A DNA stretch of 64,000 nucleotides from contig NZ_JAKRNU010000008.1 in the NCBI RefSeq assembly GCF_022346545.1, forward strand, positions 183,650-247,649, written 5' to 3'. The number at the start of each line of letters is the position of its first letter. The first letter of the stretch is position 1. The position numbers were made by a program, and so were the translations under genes. The DNA is from Sporosarcina sp. ACRSM. GTDB taxonomy: Bacteria; Bacillota; Bacilli; Bacillales_A; Planococcaceae. The notes below the pieces were generated by a model. The model was given only the letters and a program-made list of their open reading frames with translations, ran no database searches and had not been told where the DNA came from. Positions 18,813 to 28,983 of this stretch are shown here, one piece after another.

Positions 18813-20168
18813 TTAGACGTGGATTTCTTGGTCATCCATGACGCGGACAAATTGTCCTTCATTATAAGGATAGCCCGCTTTCGTCAACTTCACACGGACA
18901 ATTTTACCGACCATCGATTCATCGGCAGGCAGGACAACTTTCAAGTAATTATCTGTATAGCCTTCATAAAGCCTGCTATCTGGATCGAGTTTATACTTCT
19001 CTTCCGGAATAACTTCGAGTACTTCATTTTCGAAAGAGGATGCATACTGCTTCGCAAGTTGGTCATTCAACTCAAGCAGTCGATGAACGCGCTCATTTTT
19101 CACTTCTTCATCGATTTGGTCTTCCATACGTGCAGCAGGCGTCCCTGTCCGTTTGGAATATGGAAACACATGCAGTTCAGAGAAGCGCTGATCGCAAATG
19201 AAACGATAAGTTTCCATGAATTCTTCTTCCGTCTCGCCTGGGAAACCGACGATAACATCCGAAGTGATTGCCAAATGTGGCAACGCTTCACGAAGGCGAT
19301 CCAAACGCTCCGCGAAAAATTCCATCGTATATTTACGACGCATCCGTTTCAATACAGTATTGGAACCGGATTGGATCGGAATATGCAGATGGCGGACGAT
19401 GATCTTCGAATCACGGAGCACTTCAATGACTTCATCAGTCAATTGACTCGCTTCGATAGAACTGATACGAAGGCGTTTCAATCCTTTCACTTGCGTTTCC
19501 AAATCGCGAAGAAGACGGGCAAGATTATAATCTTTCAAGTCTTCCCCATAGCCTCCCGTATGGATACCAGTCAGGACAATTTCAAGATATCCTGCATCGA
19601 CAAGCTGTTGTGCTTGGCGGATGACTTCTTGCGGATCACGAGAGCGCATGAGGCCACGCGCCCATGGAATAATACAGAACGTGCAGAAATTATTGCACCC
19701 TTCCTGTATTTTCAAAGATGCCCGTGTGCGGTCTGTAAAAGCAGGAACGTCAAGCTCTTCGTACACTCTGTTCTTCATAATATTGCGAACGGCATTGATC
19801 GGTTGACGCTCCGCCCGATATTCGTCGATCAAACCAAGTAATTTTGTCCGATCTTGCGTTCCAACGACGATATCCACTCCCGGAATCGCCATAATTTCAG
19901 CAGGTGATGTTTGCGCATAACAACCCGTTACACAAATGACCGCATCCGGATTATTCCGGATAGCGCGGCGAATAACCTGACGGCTTTTCTTATCTCCCGT
20001 ATTCGTCACTGTACATGTGTTGATGACGTAAACATCGGCGTTTTGTTCGAAATCCTTACGATCATAGCCGGCTTCTTTAAATAATTGCCAGATCGCCTCA
20101 GTTTCGTAATGGTTTACTTTGCAACCGAGGGTGTGAAAGCTTACGTTTTTCGGTAGCTCGTTACTCAT
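18813..20168 (-). CDS. mtaB: tRNA t6A37 methylthiotransferase MtaB
   Basis: Radical-SAM enzyme that converts t6A37 to ms2t6A37 in tRNAs reading ANN codons. It is 451 residues. The N-terminal MTTase domain has C16, C52 and C83 for the auxiliary 4Fe-4S cluster. The radical-SAM cluster is C158, C162 and C165 (CNNFCTFC). The C-terminal TRAM domain ends the protein. Start ATG at 20168 follows AAAGGATG. In Bacillus it directly follows rsmE; here a rightward gene (20351-20980) separates the two. Confidence 0.96.
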   Translation of the reverse strand: MSNELPKNVSFHTLGCKVNHYETEAIWQLFKEAGYDRKDFEQNADVYVINTCTVTNTGDKKSRQVIRRAIRNNPDAVICVTGCYAQTSPAEIMAIPGVDIVVGTQDRTKLLGLIDEYRAERQPINAVRNIMKNRVYEELDVPAFTDRTRASLKIQEGCNNFCTFCIIPWARGLMRSRDPQEVIRQAQQLVDAGYLEIVLTGIHTGGYGEDLKDYNLARLLRDLETQVKGLKRLRISSIEASQLTDEVIEVLRDSKIIVRHLHIPIQSGSNTVLKRMRRKYTMEFFAERLDRLREALPHLAITSDVIVGFPGETEEEFMETYRFICDQRFSELHVFPYSKRTGTPAARMEDQIDEEVKNERVHRLLELNDQLAKQYASSFENEVLEVIPEEKYKLDPDSRLYEGYTDNYLKVVLPADESMVGKIVRVKLTKAGYPYNEGQFVRVMDDQEIHV

Positions 20169-20350
20169 ATATATTTCATCCTTTCATTATAAGCATTATC
20201 GCAATTACATTAGATTAAATAAAATGTCAACGAGTTTTATGATAGCATAAATAAACATGTTGAGCCTAATTTTTTTGTTTAGTGTGCACAAGCAAAAAAT
20301 AATAATTTGAGTAAGTTACAAGTAAATGCGTAAATAAGAAGGTGCATTCT

Positions 20351-20980
20351 TTGGGTTCGTGTAAAAAGGACTGTTCTTGCCGCCGTTGTAAAAGTCGGTT
20401 TAAACCGTGTGATGTCGCGCCGGTATCAAAAGTATTAAAAGGAATGGATATTGCCGACGTACCTAAAAAGGTATGTGATTGTTCAGGTATAGTGAATTTT
20501 TCGGGTGCATCTTTCAAGTTTTCCGCAAATATTTGTCCGCAATGCAAACTTCAAGGTGGTTCCGTTTCAACCACCTTCTTTAGTCCTGGCATATCATTTG
20601 ACTCTACAGTTGTTTATCCCCCTCAGTGTTTTTCTATTGATACCGGTACTGTTTTACAAGTTTCGGGGTTTGGCACATTGATATTTGGTGCTTCCATCAT
20701 TCAAGGTATTTTTACGCTACGACTACTGGAAAACTTAGTCGGTGACAATTCATTCTACTTTGAAGTGACTGGCATCGGCCAAAATGGGGTTACTTATTCT
20801 GTTAGCATTTCCCAAAACGTGCCCGATGAAAATCGGATGATCAGTTTTTGTAATTCTTCTTATTCATTTCCACGAGGTACGATTAACAAAACTGCAAAAA
20901 CAAATGAACTTCAGGAAAAATTAAATAGAGGACAAATTGTAATTGTTAAAAACGGGCAAGTCGAAGTTGAAGAACTTTAA
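20351..20980 (+). CDS. Unrecognised cysteine-rich protein, possibly spore-surface
   Basis: I cannot assign a family. About 209 residues from a TTG at 20351, with AAGGTG 6 bases upstream; a GTG at 20342 is the other option. The N-terminus is packed with cysteines (CKKDCSCRRCKSRFKPC), with more at CDCSG, CPQC, PPQC and FCNSS. The middle is beta-prone with many G/S/V/T residues, and the end is charged. It has no signal peptide. It is a single-gene unit read against all neighbours, in an AT-rich pocket between mtaB and rsmE, and ends at a hairpin terminator. The cysteine pattern recalls outer spore-coat or exosporium proteins, but that is a guess. Confidence 0.7.
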   Translation: MGSCKKDCSCRRCKSRFKPCDVAPVSKVLKGMDIADVPKKVCDCSGIVNFSGASFKFSANICPQCKLQGGSVSTTFFSPGISFDSTVVYPPQCFSIDTGTVLQVSGFGTLIFGASIIQGIFTLRLLENLVGDNSFYFEVTGIGQNGVTYSVSISQNVPDENRMISFCNSSYSFPRGTINKTAKTNELQEKLNRGQIVIVKNGQVEVEEL

Positions 20981-21000
20981 TGGTTGTCTCGTAGATAGAC

Positions 21001-21039
21001 AAAAAGCGACCTATCCAACACTGGACGGATCGCTTTTTT
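21001..21039. terminator. Bidirectional terminator between the cysteine-rich gene and rsmE
   Basis: AAAAAGCGA at 21001-21009 pairs with TCGCTTTTT at 21030-21038, with further pairing inside. A-runs and T-runs on both sides suit convergent genes. Confidence 0.75.
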
Positions 21040-21079
21040 ATGTTCGCTTGTCGTACAGGTTAGACTACTTCACGCAGTT

Positions 21080-21820
21080 TCATTCAAATTCATACGACAT
21101 GGCTGACAGTAGATATAAGGGGGCCGTTTCAGTCCTTAAGATGCGCGGACCTAATGCCATCGGTAAAAAACCAGCGGAGTGCAGTGCTTCCGCTTCGCTC
21201 CGGGATAGGCCGCCTTCAGGACCGAACACAACCAGTACCGTTTGTTTAGGAGACACGTTTTGGAGCCGCTCCGCGATCTTATGCGGTTTTCCGTTTTTTG
21301 CATCTTCCTCATCCGCAAAGAACAAGACATCATACGCTTTCGCTGCATTAATCAATTGCTTGAACGTATAAGTTGTTGCGACTTCGGGAATAAGGGTACG
21401 ATGGCATTGCTCCGCCGCTTCTTTCGCGATTTTGCGAAGTCTCTCTACCTTTTTGCCGCCTTTTTTGTCATCCCATTTGACGATGGAGCGCTCCGCTTCA
21501 AAGGGAATGAGGCCTACCATGCCGAGTTCCGTGCCTTTTTGTGTAATCCAATCGAGCTTATCGCCTTTCGGCAGACCGCATGCAATCGTCACAGAAACGG
21601 GCATTTCACTGGATGGCAGTGCGTCTCCTTCGCGTTGGATGATCACCCCATCTGTAGCCAGCTCGGAAATGGTTGAAACATATGCGTGACCGCCTGAAAC
21701 CGCGATGACTTGATCACCGGACACCATTCGCATGACACGGACGATATGTTTTCCATCGTCGCCGGAGATTTCGGCTTTCCCTTCGTCATCGAACGGGGCA
21801 GAAAGAAAATAGCGCTGCAA
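21080..21820 (-). CDS. rsmE: 16S rRNA (uracil-1498-N3) methyltransferase RsmE
   Basis: Methylates U1498 of 16S rRNA. About 246 residues; a PUA-like N-terminus and a C-terminal SPOUT domain with the knot motif VFGPEGGLSRSEAE and LGPRILRTETAPL. Start is TTG at 21820 (LQRYFLSAPF), 4 bases after the prmA stop, with AAGGGG about 11 bases upstream. It follows prmA as in most Firmicutes. Confidence 0.93.
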   Translation of the reverse strand: MQRYFLSAPFDDEGKAEISGDDGKHIVRVMRMVSGDQVIAVSGGHAYVSTISELATDGVIIQREGDALPSSEMPVSVTIACGLPKGDKLDWITQKGTELGMVGLIPFEAERSIVKWDDKKGGKKVERLRKIAKEAAEQCHRTLIPEVATTYTFKQLINAAKAYDVLFFADEEDAKNGKPHKIAERLQNVSPKQTVLVVFGPEGGLSRSEAEALHSAGFLPMALGPRILRTETAPLYLLSAMSYEFE

Positions 21821-21824
21821 ACCG

Positions 21825-22769
21825 TTACACGCCCCTTTTTTGGGCAACAATGGCAACCCAGTCTTCCATCAAGACCGACTCGATAATTTCAAAGCCTTTG
21901 GAAATCAAATCGTCTTTTACCATATCGCGTTTTTGACCGATGATGCCCGAAACGATGAATAATCCATCCTCCGGTAAGATGGCGTAAGCATCTTCGGAAA
22001 AGGTCATGATCACTTCTGCCAATATATTCGCAACGATAATATTAGCAGGTTCTTTGACGGAATCTAATAGATTGCCGTGTGTTACAAGAATTTTCTCTTC
22101 AACATGATTCAATTTAATATTTTCTTTCGCTGCTACAACCGCGACATCATCCAAATCAAGCGCATGGACTTGAGACGCGCCTAACAGGGCCGCACCGATG
22201 GAAAGGACACCAGACCCGGTTCCGACATCGACGACCGTATCCCCTTCGCGCACATACTTTTCAAGTGCTTGGAGACACATGACCGTTGTCGGGTGCGTGC
22301 CGGTTCCGAAAGCCATTCCTGGGTCCAACTCGATGATCAATTCATCCGAATCGACAGGATCATATTGTTCCCAGGTCGGGACGATTGTGAATCGCCCGGA
22401 TATTTTGACAGGATGATAGTATTTCTTCCACGCAGTCGCCCAATCCTCTTCGTCGATCTCATGCGTGTGAATGCTGTTCTGTCCGACATCCAAGCCGAAT
22501 TCCGTTAAGCCTTCAATCGCCTGTTCAATGTCTTTCATCGTTTCGATAAGAAAACTATTGACAGGTAAATATGCTTTGACGATGACGCCATCAGTCGGAA
22601 AATCCTTTTTATCGAGTGCATAGATTTCACCAAAACGGTCTTCATGAATCCGGTCCGGTTCGGACGAATCTTCAATCACTACCCCACTGGCACCCGCTTC
22701 GTGCAAAATATTCGCTACCGCTTCTGTTGCTTCATGCGTTGTATGAATGGAAATTTCCGACCACTTCAA
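21825..22769 (-). CDS. prmA: Ribosomal protein uL11 methyltransferase PrmA
   Basis: Trimethylates ribosomal protein L11. It is 314 residues; a small N-terminal substrate-recognition domain, then a class I SAM-binding fold with VVDVGTGSGVLSIGAALLG and the later NIVANILAEV (NxLA) motif. TTG start at 22769, with AAAGGG about 10 bases upstream. It follows dnaJ by 15 bases and precedes rsmE. Confidence 0.95.
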   Translation of the reverse strand: MKWSEISIHTTHEATEAVANILHEAGASGVVIEDSSEPDRIHEDRFGEIYALDKKDFPTDGVIVKAYLPVNSFLIETMKDIEQAIEGLTEFGLDVGQNSIHTHEIDEEDWATAWKKYYHPVKISGRFTIVPTWEQYDPVDSDELIIELDPGMAFGTGTHPTTVMCLQALEKYVREGDTVVDVGTGSGVLSIGAALLGASQVHALDLDDVAVVAAKENIKLNHVEEKILVTHGNLLDSVKEPANIIVANILAEVIMTFSEDAYAILPEDGLFIVSGIIGQKRDMVKDDLISKGFEIIESVLMEDWVAIVAQKRGV

Positions 22770-22784
22770 ATCACTTCATCCCTT

Positions 22785-23906
22785 TCAGTCGCCTTTGATT
22801 GTTCGTTTGATTTTATCAAATAATGAGCTTGAATACTCATCTGGCGAATCTCCACCAATGGCTGCAAATTCACGCATCAATTCTTTCTGTTTTTCCGTCA
22901 TTTTCTTCGGTGTCATTACTTTTACGACCACATGTTGATCGCCTATGCCGCGGCCATGGACGTTTTTAACCCCTTTGCCTCTTAGGCGGAAACGGGTGCC
23001 TGTTTGTGTGCCCGCTGGAATTTTCAAATTCACATTGCCATGCACAGTCGGCACTTCAATCTCATCACCGAGTGCAGCTTGCGGGAACGTCAGACCCAAT
23101 TCCAAATAAATATCGTCTTCTTCCCGTATGAATTTTTCATGTGGGCGAACACGGAATACGATATACAAGTCCCCTGCCGGACCGCCATTATGTCCTGCTT
23201 CACCTTGTCCTGAGATGCGCAGTTGCTGACCATCGTCAACACCCTCAGGAATTGTCACTTTGATTTTTTTGTTTTTGGTTACTCTGCCTTTACCGTGACA
23301 TGTCGTACATTTTTCAGGGATGATTTTCCCTGTCCCTTGACAATGTGGACATGTTCTGCGATTCACCATTTGACCAAGCGGCGTGTTTTGTGTAATGCTG
23401 ATTTGACCGGAACCGCCACAATGTGTACAAGTTGTTGGGGAAGTCCCTTTTTTTGCACCTGAGCCGTCACATGTTTCACATGTTTCTTCTTTCGGAATTT
23501 CAATTTCCATCTCTTTTCCGAAAACAGCTTCCATGAAGTCAATCGTCATAGAATATTGGAGGTCATCCCCTTTGCGAGGCGCATTCGGATCACGGCGCCT
23601 TGATCCACCCCCACCGAAAAACGTGCTGAAGATATCTTCGAATCCGAAACCATCTCCGCCACCACCAAAACCACCAAAGCCTTGGTTCGGATCTGCATGG
23701 CCAAACTGGTCATAATTCGCTTTTTTCGTGTCGTCGCTCAACACCTCAAAAGCTTCTGTCACTTCTTTGAATTTCTCTTCTGCGCCCGGTTCTTTGTTCA
23801 AGTCCGGATGATACTTTTTGGATAGCTTCCGATACGCTTTCCTGATTTCGTCTTTGGATGCGCCTTTTGATAATCCAAGCACATCATAATAATCTCGTTT
23901 GCTCAT
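22785..23906 (-). CDS. dnaJ: Chaperone DnaJ
   Basis: J-domain co-chaperone that stimulates DnaK. It is 373 residues: J domain with HPD at 33-35, a glycine/phenylalanine-rich linker (about 75-105), four CxxCxGxG zinc repeats ([32 protein letters not shown]) and C-terminal substrate-binding domains. Start ATG at 23906 follows TCGGGAGAGTG. It is last in the heat-shock cluster proper, before prmA. Confidence 0.97.
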   Translation of the reverse strand: MSKRDYYDVLGLSKGASKDEIRKAYRKLSKKYHPDLNKEPGAEEKFKEVTEAFEVLSDDTKKANYDQFGHADPNQGFGGFGGGGDGFGFEDIFSTFFGGGGSRRRDPNAPRKGDDLQYSMTIDFMEAVFGKEMEIEIPKEETCETCDGSGAKKGTSPTTCTHCGGSGQISITQNTPLGQMVNRRTCPHCQGTGKIIPEKCTTCHGKGRVTKNKKIKVTIPEGVDDGQQLRISGQGEAGHNGGPAGDLYIVFRVRPHEKFIREEDDIYLELGLTFPQAALGDEIEVPTVHGNVNLKIPAGTQTGTRFRLRGKGVKNVHGRGIGDQHVVVKVMTPKKMTEKQKELMREFAAIGGDSPDEYSSSLFDKIKRTIKGD

Positions 23907-23972
23907 TTTTACACTCTCCCGAAATACTTTGGCCTATGCCTATTGTATCATTATGCACGCCCGATAAAAATC

Positions 23973-24009
23973 GAAAAAGCCAAAGCCGGAATATCGGACT
24001 TTGACTTTT
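23973..24009 (-). terminator. Hairpin between dnaK and dnaJ
   Basis: On the minus strand AAAGTCAAAGTCCG pairs (with G-U pairs) with CCGGCTTTGGCTTT and is followed by TTCGATTTTT. It may reduce dnaJ transcription relative to dnaK. Confidence 0.65.
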
Positions 24010-24093
24010 CCGTCAAGAATTTTTTCATGCTGCCCGGCGTAATTCACAGTTTGGAACGTCCGCCAAAGGCTGAACTTGAATTCAAGTACTCTA

Positions 24094-25917
24094 TTATTTT
24101 TTGTCGTCTACTTCTTCAAACTCAGCGTCGACAACACCGTCATCTTTGGAATCCCCTGCATTGTCAGCACCTTGCGCTGATTCAGCAGCCGCTTGTTCAT
24201 ACAGTTTCATAGATAGCTGTTGAACGATTTCTTCTAATTTCTCTTTCTTCGTACGGATATCGTCGAAGTTTGCCGCTTCGATTGCAGCTTTCAATTCTTC
24301 TTTCGCTTCCTCGACATTTTTCACTTCTTCTTCGGAAACTTTTCCTTCAAGATCTTTCAATGTCTTTTCAGCCATGAAGACAAGCTGATCCGCTTCGTTT
24401 TTCAAGTCCGCTTCTTCTTTACGCTTTTTGTCTGCTTCCGCATTCGCTTCAGCATCTTTTACCATGCGTTCGATTTCATCGTCAGATAGGCCAGAGCTGG
24501 ATTGGATCGTAATGTTTTGTTCTTTTTGCGTACCCAAGTCTTTCGCTTTAACTGTAACAATACCGTTTTTATCGATATCAAATGTTACTTCGATTTGTGG
24601 AACGCCACGTGGTGCTGGTGGAATATCCGTCAATTGGAAACGGCCAAGCGTTTTGTTGTCCGAAGACATCGGGCGCTCCCCTTGCAATACATGGATGTCA
24701 ACCGCAGGCTGGTTATCTGCCGCTGTTGAGAACACTTGGGACTTACTTGTCGGGATCGTCGTGTTACGTTCGATCAATTTCGTGAAGACATTCCCCATCG
24801 TTTCGATACCGAGTGAAAGTGGTGTAACGTCTAGAAGTACAACGTCTTTTACGTCTCCGCTCAAGATTGAACCTTGGACAGCTGCACCCATTGCAACGAC
24901 TTCATCAGGGTTAACGCCTTTGTATGGCTCTTTTCCAGTTTCTTTTTGAATCGCTTCCTGAACTGCTGGGATACGTGTCGAACCACCTACAAGAATGACA
25001 CGGTCAATTTCAGATGGTGAAAGGTTCGCATCTTTCATCGCCTGACGAGTCGGTACCATTGAACGCTCGACAAGATGCGCAGTCAATTCGTCAAATTTCG
25101 CGCGGGATAGGGTCACTTCAAGGTGAAGTGGACCAGCTTCTCCTGCTGTGATGAACGGTAGGGAAATTTGTGCAGATGTTACGCCAGAAAGGTCTTTTTT
25201 CGCTTTTTCAGCGCCGTCTTTCAAACGTTGCATCGCCATTTTATCTTTGGAAAGGTCGATGCCGTTTTCTTTACGGAATTCGTCCACAAGATAGTTTATG
25301 ATGACATCGTCAAAATCGTCCCCACCTAGTTGGTTGTCCCCCGCAGTGGAAAGCACTTGGAAAACGCCGTCGCCAAGTTCTAGAATCGATACGTCGAACG
25401 TACCACCACCAAGGTCATAGACGAGAATGATTTGATCTTCTTCTGTCTTATCTAAACCGTATGCAAGTGCTGCTGCTGTCGGCTCGTTAATAATACGCTC
25501 CACTTCAAGACCTGCGATTTTACCTGCATCTTGTGTCGCTTGACGTTGTGCATCGCTGAAGTATGCAGGAACGGTGATAACCGCTTTTGTCACTTTTTCG
25601 CCAAGATACTCTTCCGCATAGCCTTTCATATACTGAAGGATCATTGCAGAAACTTCTTGCGGCGTATATTCTTTGTCTTCCGCTTTCACTTTATAGTCAG
25701 AACCCATATGACGCTTAACTGACATGATTGTGTTCGGATTCGTAATTGATTGACGTTTCGCTACTTCACCGACTTGTCTCTCACCGTTTTTGAATGCAAC
25801 AACGGATGGTGTCGTACGGTTACCTTCCGGGTTTGGAATTACTTTCGGCTCCCCGCCTTCGTATACCGCCACTACAGAGTTAGTTGTCCCTAAGTCAATA
25901 CCGATAATTTTACTCAT
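24094..25917 (-). CDS. dnaK: Chaperone DnaK (Hsp70)
   Basis: ATP-dependent Hsp70 folding chaperone, 607 residues. The nucleotide-binding domain starts [12 protein letters not shown] and carries [10 protein letters not shown] and the [13 protein letters not shown] signatures. The substrate-binding domain and an acidic helical lid follow, ending [11 protein letters not shown]. Start ATG at 25917 is preceded by AGGAGG; the longer frame upstream is not needed. It is third in hrcA-grpE-dnaK-dnaJ. Confidence 0.98.
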   Translation of the reverse strand: MSKIIGIDLGTTNSVVAVYEGGEPKVIPNPEGNRTTPSVVAFKNGERQVGEVAKRQSITNPNTIMSVKRHMGSDYKVKAEDKEYTPQEVSAMILQYMKGYAEEYLGEKVTKAVITVPAYFSDAQRQATQDAGKIAGLEVERIINEPTAAALAYGLDKTEEDQIILVYDLGGGTFDVSILELGDGVFQVLSTAGDNQLGGDDFDDVIINYLVDEFRKENGIDLSKDKMAMQRLKDGAEKAKKDLSGVTSAQISLPFITAGEAGPLHLEVTLSRAKFDELTAHLVERSMVPTRQAMKDANLSPSEIDRVILVGGSTRIPAVQEAIQKETGKEPYKGVNPDEVVAMGAAVQGSILSGDVKDVVLLDVTPLSLGIETMGNVFTKLIERNTTIPTSKSQVFSTAADNQPAVDIHVLQGERPMSSDNKTLGRFQLTDIPPAPRGVPQIEVTFDIDKNGIVTVKAKDLGTQKEQNITIQSSSGLSDDEIERMVKDAEANAEADKKRKEEADLKNEADQLVFMAEKTLKDLEGKVSEEEVKNVEEAKEELKAAIEAANFDDIRTKKEKLEEIVQQLSMKLYEQAAAESAQGADNAGDSKDDGVVDAEFEEVDDKK

Positions 25918-25950
25918 AATCAAATTCCTCCTAGATAAAATGCTCAATCA

Positions 25951-26547
25951 TTACTCGTTAACTTTAACCATCGAAGGTCGCAGTACACGATCTTTTAACA
26001 AATACCCTTTTTGCAATTCTTCAAGCACAACGCCTGATGGCTTTTCCTCATCGGTACCCGTCATGATCGCTTGATGGAAATTCGGATCGAATTCCTTGTC
26101 AAGTGCTTCAATTTCAACGAGCCCTTCCGCTTTCAATGCATCGACAAGCGTGCGATAGATCATGTCCATCCCCGTCATCATCGACTTCACTTCTTCAGTC
26201 TTCGCTTCAACGGTCAAGGCACGTTCAAAATTATCAAGCACAGGAATCAGATTGTTAACGACACTCTGCGCCCGATATTTCTGCAATGCTTCCTGATCAA
26301 GCGTCGCTCTTCGTTTGAAGTTTTCATAATCTGCAAGCAATCTGAAGTATTTGTTTTCCTCATCCTGAAGCTTCGCCTTCAATTCTTCGATCTCAGTTTC
26401 AGGTTCGGCTGCAGTCGAGTTTTCATCCGCCTCTGCAGCTTGTTGTTCTACCATTGTTTCGTTTTCATTTTCAACAGCTGTTTCTTCCGCTGTTGAATCG
26501 TTTTTTACTACTTCTTCGTCATTTAAGTCGGCTTTCGTTTCTGTCAA
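25951..26547 (-). CDS. grpE: Nucleotide exchange factor GrpE
   Basis: Releases ADP from DnaK. It is 198 residues: an acidic, likely disordered N-terminal tail (1-50), a long coiled coil (about 52-100), and the C-terminal beta wing ending VLRPSMVKVNE. Start is TTG at 26547, two bases of which overlap the hrcA stop (TTGA); GGAGG lies upstream in the hrcA coding end. Confidence 0.96.
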   Translation of the reverse strand: MTETKADLNDEEVVKNDSTAEETAVENENETMVEQQAAEADENSTAAEPETEIEELKAKLQDEENKYFRLLADYENFKRRATLDQEALQKYRAQSVVNNLIPVLDNFERALTVEAKTEEVKSMMTGMDMIYRTLVDALKAEGLVEIEALDKEFDPNFHQAIMTGTDEEKPSGVVLEELQKGYLLKDRVLRPSMVKVNE

Positions 26548-27599
26548 TGTTCTTTCCTCCCTGCTGATCCGCCACCGATTGTCAGCCTTGCCAGCTCGCT
26601 GGACAAATCACTGCTCATCAAATCAAGCAACGTAATGACCCTTGCATAGTCCATCCGTTTAGGACCGATAATCGCGATGGAACCGGCCATCTGCTCTCCG
26701 GCTGAATAAGTTGCCGTGATGACGCTATAATCCTCCATCGCATTGTTGTTGTTTTCGGAACCGATACGGACATGGATTCCTGCCAAATCGTCCTGAAAAA
26801 ACGTTTTTGCCGGAACGCCTTTTTCCATCAGCTCAAAAAATGTTTTCATCTTTTGAACATCATTGAATTCAGGCTGTTTCATCATATTCATTTTCCCACC
26901 GAAGAACAAACGCTCCTCCGGTTCAATGGAAACGGCTCGTTGGAAAGCGGTGTAAAGCTCCGATGCATGGTGAATATGACGTTCCAAAATCATATTCGTT
27001 TCCTTCAGAAGTGATTGCTGAAGTTGGACAAGCGGAGTTCCTACAAGTCGTTCATTCAGTATGTTCACCATTTTTTCAATATCTGACGCCGTAAATCCTT
27101 CCGGCACGTTGAATAGTCGATTTTCAACTTTTCCATTATCCGTCACAATGATGGCCACTGCTGTTTCTTCATCTAATGGTACGATTGAAAAACGCTTTAC
27201 GGCATGCAGTGTCGTATCCGGACCGAGTAGAATGGATGTATAGTTCGTCAAATCGGAAAGGATTGTCGCTGATTTCCGAATCAATTCCTCCATTTCAACA
27301 ATCTTTTCTTGAAAAATCGAACGCAACTGGAAACTATCTTCCGTTTTCAACTTTTCCGGTTTTAATAAGTGATCGACGTAAAACCGGTATCCTTTTTCGG
27401 ATGGTACCCTTCCGGAAGATGTATGGGTCTTTTCCAAGTAGCCCATTTCCTCAAGCTCCGCCAGCTCATTCCGGATGGTCGCCGAACTAAATGGCGCCTC
27501 CTTCTTTTGTGAAAGCTGTTTGGAGCCGACGGGTTGTGCGGATTCGATGAAATCGTTAACTGTCAGTTGCAAAAGAAGCAATTGTCTGTTCGTCAACAT
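26544..27599 (-). CDS. hrcA: Heat-inducible transcription repressor HrcA
   Basis: Repressor of the heat-shock operon; it binds the CIRCE inverted repeat with help from GroEL. It is 351 residues: winged helix (LTNRQLLLLQLTVNDFI through FSSATIRNELAELEEMGYL) and a C-terminal GAF-like domain. The ATG at 27599 has AGGAG 8 bases upstream; the longer frame reads across the CIRCE leader. It is first gene of hrcA-grpE-dnaK-dnaJ and is autoregulated. Confidence 0.96.
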   Translation of the reverse strand: MLTNRQLLLLQLTVNDFIESAQPVGSKQLSQKKEAPFSSATIRNELAELEEMGYLEKTHTSSGRVPSEKGYRFYVDHLLKPEKLKTEDSFQLRSIFQEKIVEMEELIRKSATILSDLTNYTSILLGPDTTLHAVKRFSIVPLDEETAVAIIVTDNGKVENRLFNVPEGFTASDIEKMVNILNERLVGTPLVQLQQSLLKETNMILERHIHHASELYTAFQRAVSIEPEERLFFGGKMNMMKQPEFNDVQKMKTFFELMEKGVPAKTFFQDDLAGIHVRIGSENNNNAMEDYSVITATYSAGEQMAGSIAIIGPKRMDYARVITLLDLMSSDLSSELARLTIGGGSAGRKEH

Positions 27600-27668
27600 A
27601 ATCATCACTCCTATCAGCACCTTTTGAACGGGGTGCTTGTTGGGCAACAGATTTTGCCAGTCGCCTTG

Positions 27669-27695
27669 TTAGCACTCTATAACATCGAGTGCTAA
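27669..27695 (-). promoter_or_regulatory. CIRCE operator (HrcA binding site)
   Basis: A perfect TTAGCACTC, 9-base spacer, GAGTGCTAA, located between the promoter and hrcA. HrcA bound here blocks transcription until heat stress. Confidence 0.97.
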
Positions 27696-27705
27696 TGCTA
27701 TTGAT

Positions 27706-27734
27706 AATTTATCAAATTCAAATGAGCGTGTCAA
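27706..27734 (-). promoter_or_regulatory. Sigma-A promoter of the hrcA heat-shock operon
   Basis: On the minus strand TTGACA (27734-27729), 17 bases, TAAATT (27711-27706). The CIRCE element starts about 10 bases downstream, overlapping the expected start point. Confidence 0.8.
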
Positions 27735-27749
27735 CGAATTGACTTCGTT

Positions 27750-28883
27750 TTACGCAAGAAATTGTTGAAACACTTCATTCCCTCTGAATACCCCAATTCG
27801 TGTCAGTTTAACCCTATCATCCGACCGTTCCACCAAGCCATCCTGGACGAGCTGCTCGATCGCATCGCCGTAAACTGTCTCCAGCGATTGCCCGAATTTC
27901 TTTTCAAATAAAGAAAAGGAGACCCCTTTTGCAGTTCGAAGCCCCAAAAACATCTCTTCTTCCATCGCTTCCGTTTCCGTAACGAGATGCCTCTGTTGAA
28001 TCGGACGTTCTCCTGCCGCCGTTTTTTCCATATATTTCACAATAGGACCGATATTTGAATAACGCTCGCCATTCACATAACCATGCGCACCTGCACCAAC
28101 ACCCGCATACGTGGCATTCTCCCAATAGATGAGGTTATGGATAGATTCATAACCCGGATCAGCAAAATTGCTGATCTCATACCGTTTACGGCCGTGTTGA
28201 TCCATATGATCCATGAGCATGGCGAACATTTCTGCTTCGATATCTTCTCCAGGAAGTGGTAAACGACCTTTGTTCATTAAGTTATAAAAAACGGTTTTCG
28301 GCTCTACAATGAGTGAGTACCCTGAGTAATGAGGCAAATCAAGCGCTAATGCTTTGTTCAGCGTATCTTGCCATTGAGCGATGGTTTGTCCCGGCAATCC
28401 GTAAATGAGGTCGATGCTCATATTTTCAAAACCGGCTTTCCGTGCATCCGCGATAACACGAACCGGATCATCGGCATTATGCGTTCGACCGATCTTTTTG
28501 AGCAACTCTGTATCAAATGATTGAACACCGATACTCAGCCGATCGACACCCCCGTTTTTTAACACTTTCAACTTGCCATAGGTCAACTCATCAGGATTCG
28601 CTTCCGTCGAAAACTCCGTTAACGACGGCACATCGACATACTCATTGACGATGGCAAGCAGACGATCCAATTGCTGTTCGGATAAAGACGTCGGCGTTCC
28701 ACCGCCTAGGAATACCGTTTCAAGCCCTTTGAAGGAAATCCCTTCCTGACGCATAACAGCAAGTTCCTGCCCAATCGATTCGATATACGCATCAACAGGC
28801 TGATTTTTGAAAAACACTTTATTGAAATCACAATAGTGACAAATCTGATGGCAAAACGGGATGTGGATATACATTCCTCTCAT
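27750..28883 (-). CDS. hemW: Radical-SAM heme chaperone HemW
   Basis: HemN-like protein now regarded as a heme chaperone. It is 377 residues. The radical-SAM cluster cysteines are C11, C15 and C18 (CHQICHYC), followed by the GGGTPTSL motif. Start ATG at 28883 has GGAAGGAA 9 bases upstream. In most Bacillales it directly follows lepA; here a 2.8 kb block separates them. Confidence 0.94.
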   Translation of the reverse strand: MRGMYIHIPFCHQICHYCDFNKVFFKNQPVDAYIESIGQELAVMRQEGISFKGLETVFLGGGTPTSLSEQQLDRLLAIVNEYVDVPSLTEFSTEANPDELTYGKLKVLKNGGVDRLSIGVQSFDTELLKKIGRTHNADDPVRVIADARKAGFENMSIDLIYGLPGQTIAQWQDTLNKALALDLPHYSGYSLIVEPKTVFYNLMNKGRLPLPGEDIEAEMFAMLMDHMDQHGRKRYEISNFADPGYESIHNLIYWENATYAGVGAGAHGYVNGERYSNIGPIVKYMEKTAAGERPIQQRHLVTETEAMEEEMFLGLRTAKGVSFSLFEKKFGQSLETVYGDAIEQLVQDGLVERSDDRVKLTRIGVFRGNEVFQQFLA

Positions 28884-28907
28884 TACCGCCACTTCCTTCC
28901 TTCACAG

Positions 28908-28937
28908 CAAAAAGGAGGCTATGATGCCTCCCTTTTC
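28908..28937 (-). terminator. Ancestral lepA terminator left beside hemW
   Basis: On the minus strand GGGAGGC pairs with GCCTCCT across ATCATA and is followed by TTTTG. It lies right after a degenerate copy of the lepA 3' end (28949-28983), the position expected for the original lepA-hemW junction. Confidence 0.7.
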
Positions 28938-28948
28938 ACTTCTCTATT

Positions 28949-28983
28949 CATTCCTCGTCCATCTTCAAAACAGCTATGGACGC
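28949..28983 (-). pseudogene. Relict 3' end of lepA (probable attachment-site half)
   Basis: Read leftward this encodes [15 protein letters not shown], matching the lepA C-terminus [15 protein letters not shown] at 31779-31814. Nineteen bases (ATTCCTCGTCCATCTTCAA, 28950-28968) are identical to 31781-31799; the rest differs at a few sites, and the stop is TGA instead of TAA. An in-frame stop two codons further upstream shows it is only a tail. Confidence 0.75.

Noticed and set aside
18609..19841. 410-codon rightward open frame
   Set aside because: Lies antisense across mtaB and deoC, has no ribosome binding site, and its composition is a shadow of mtaB codon bias.
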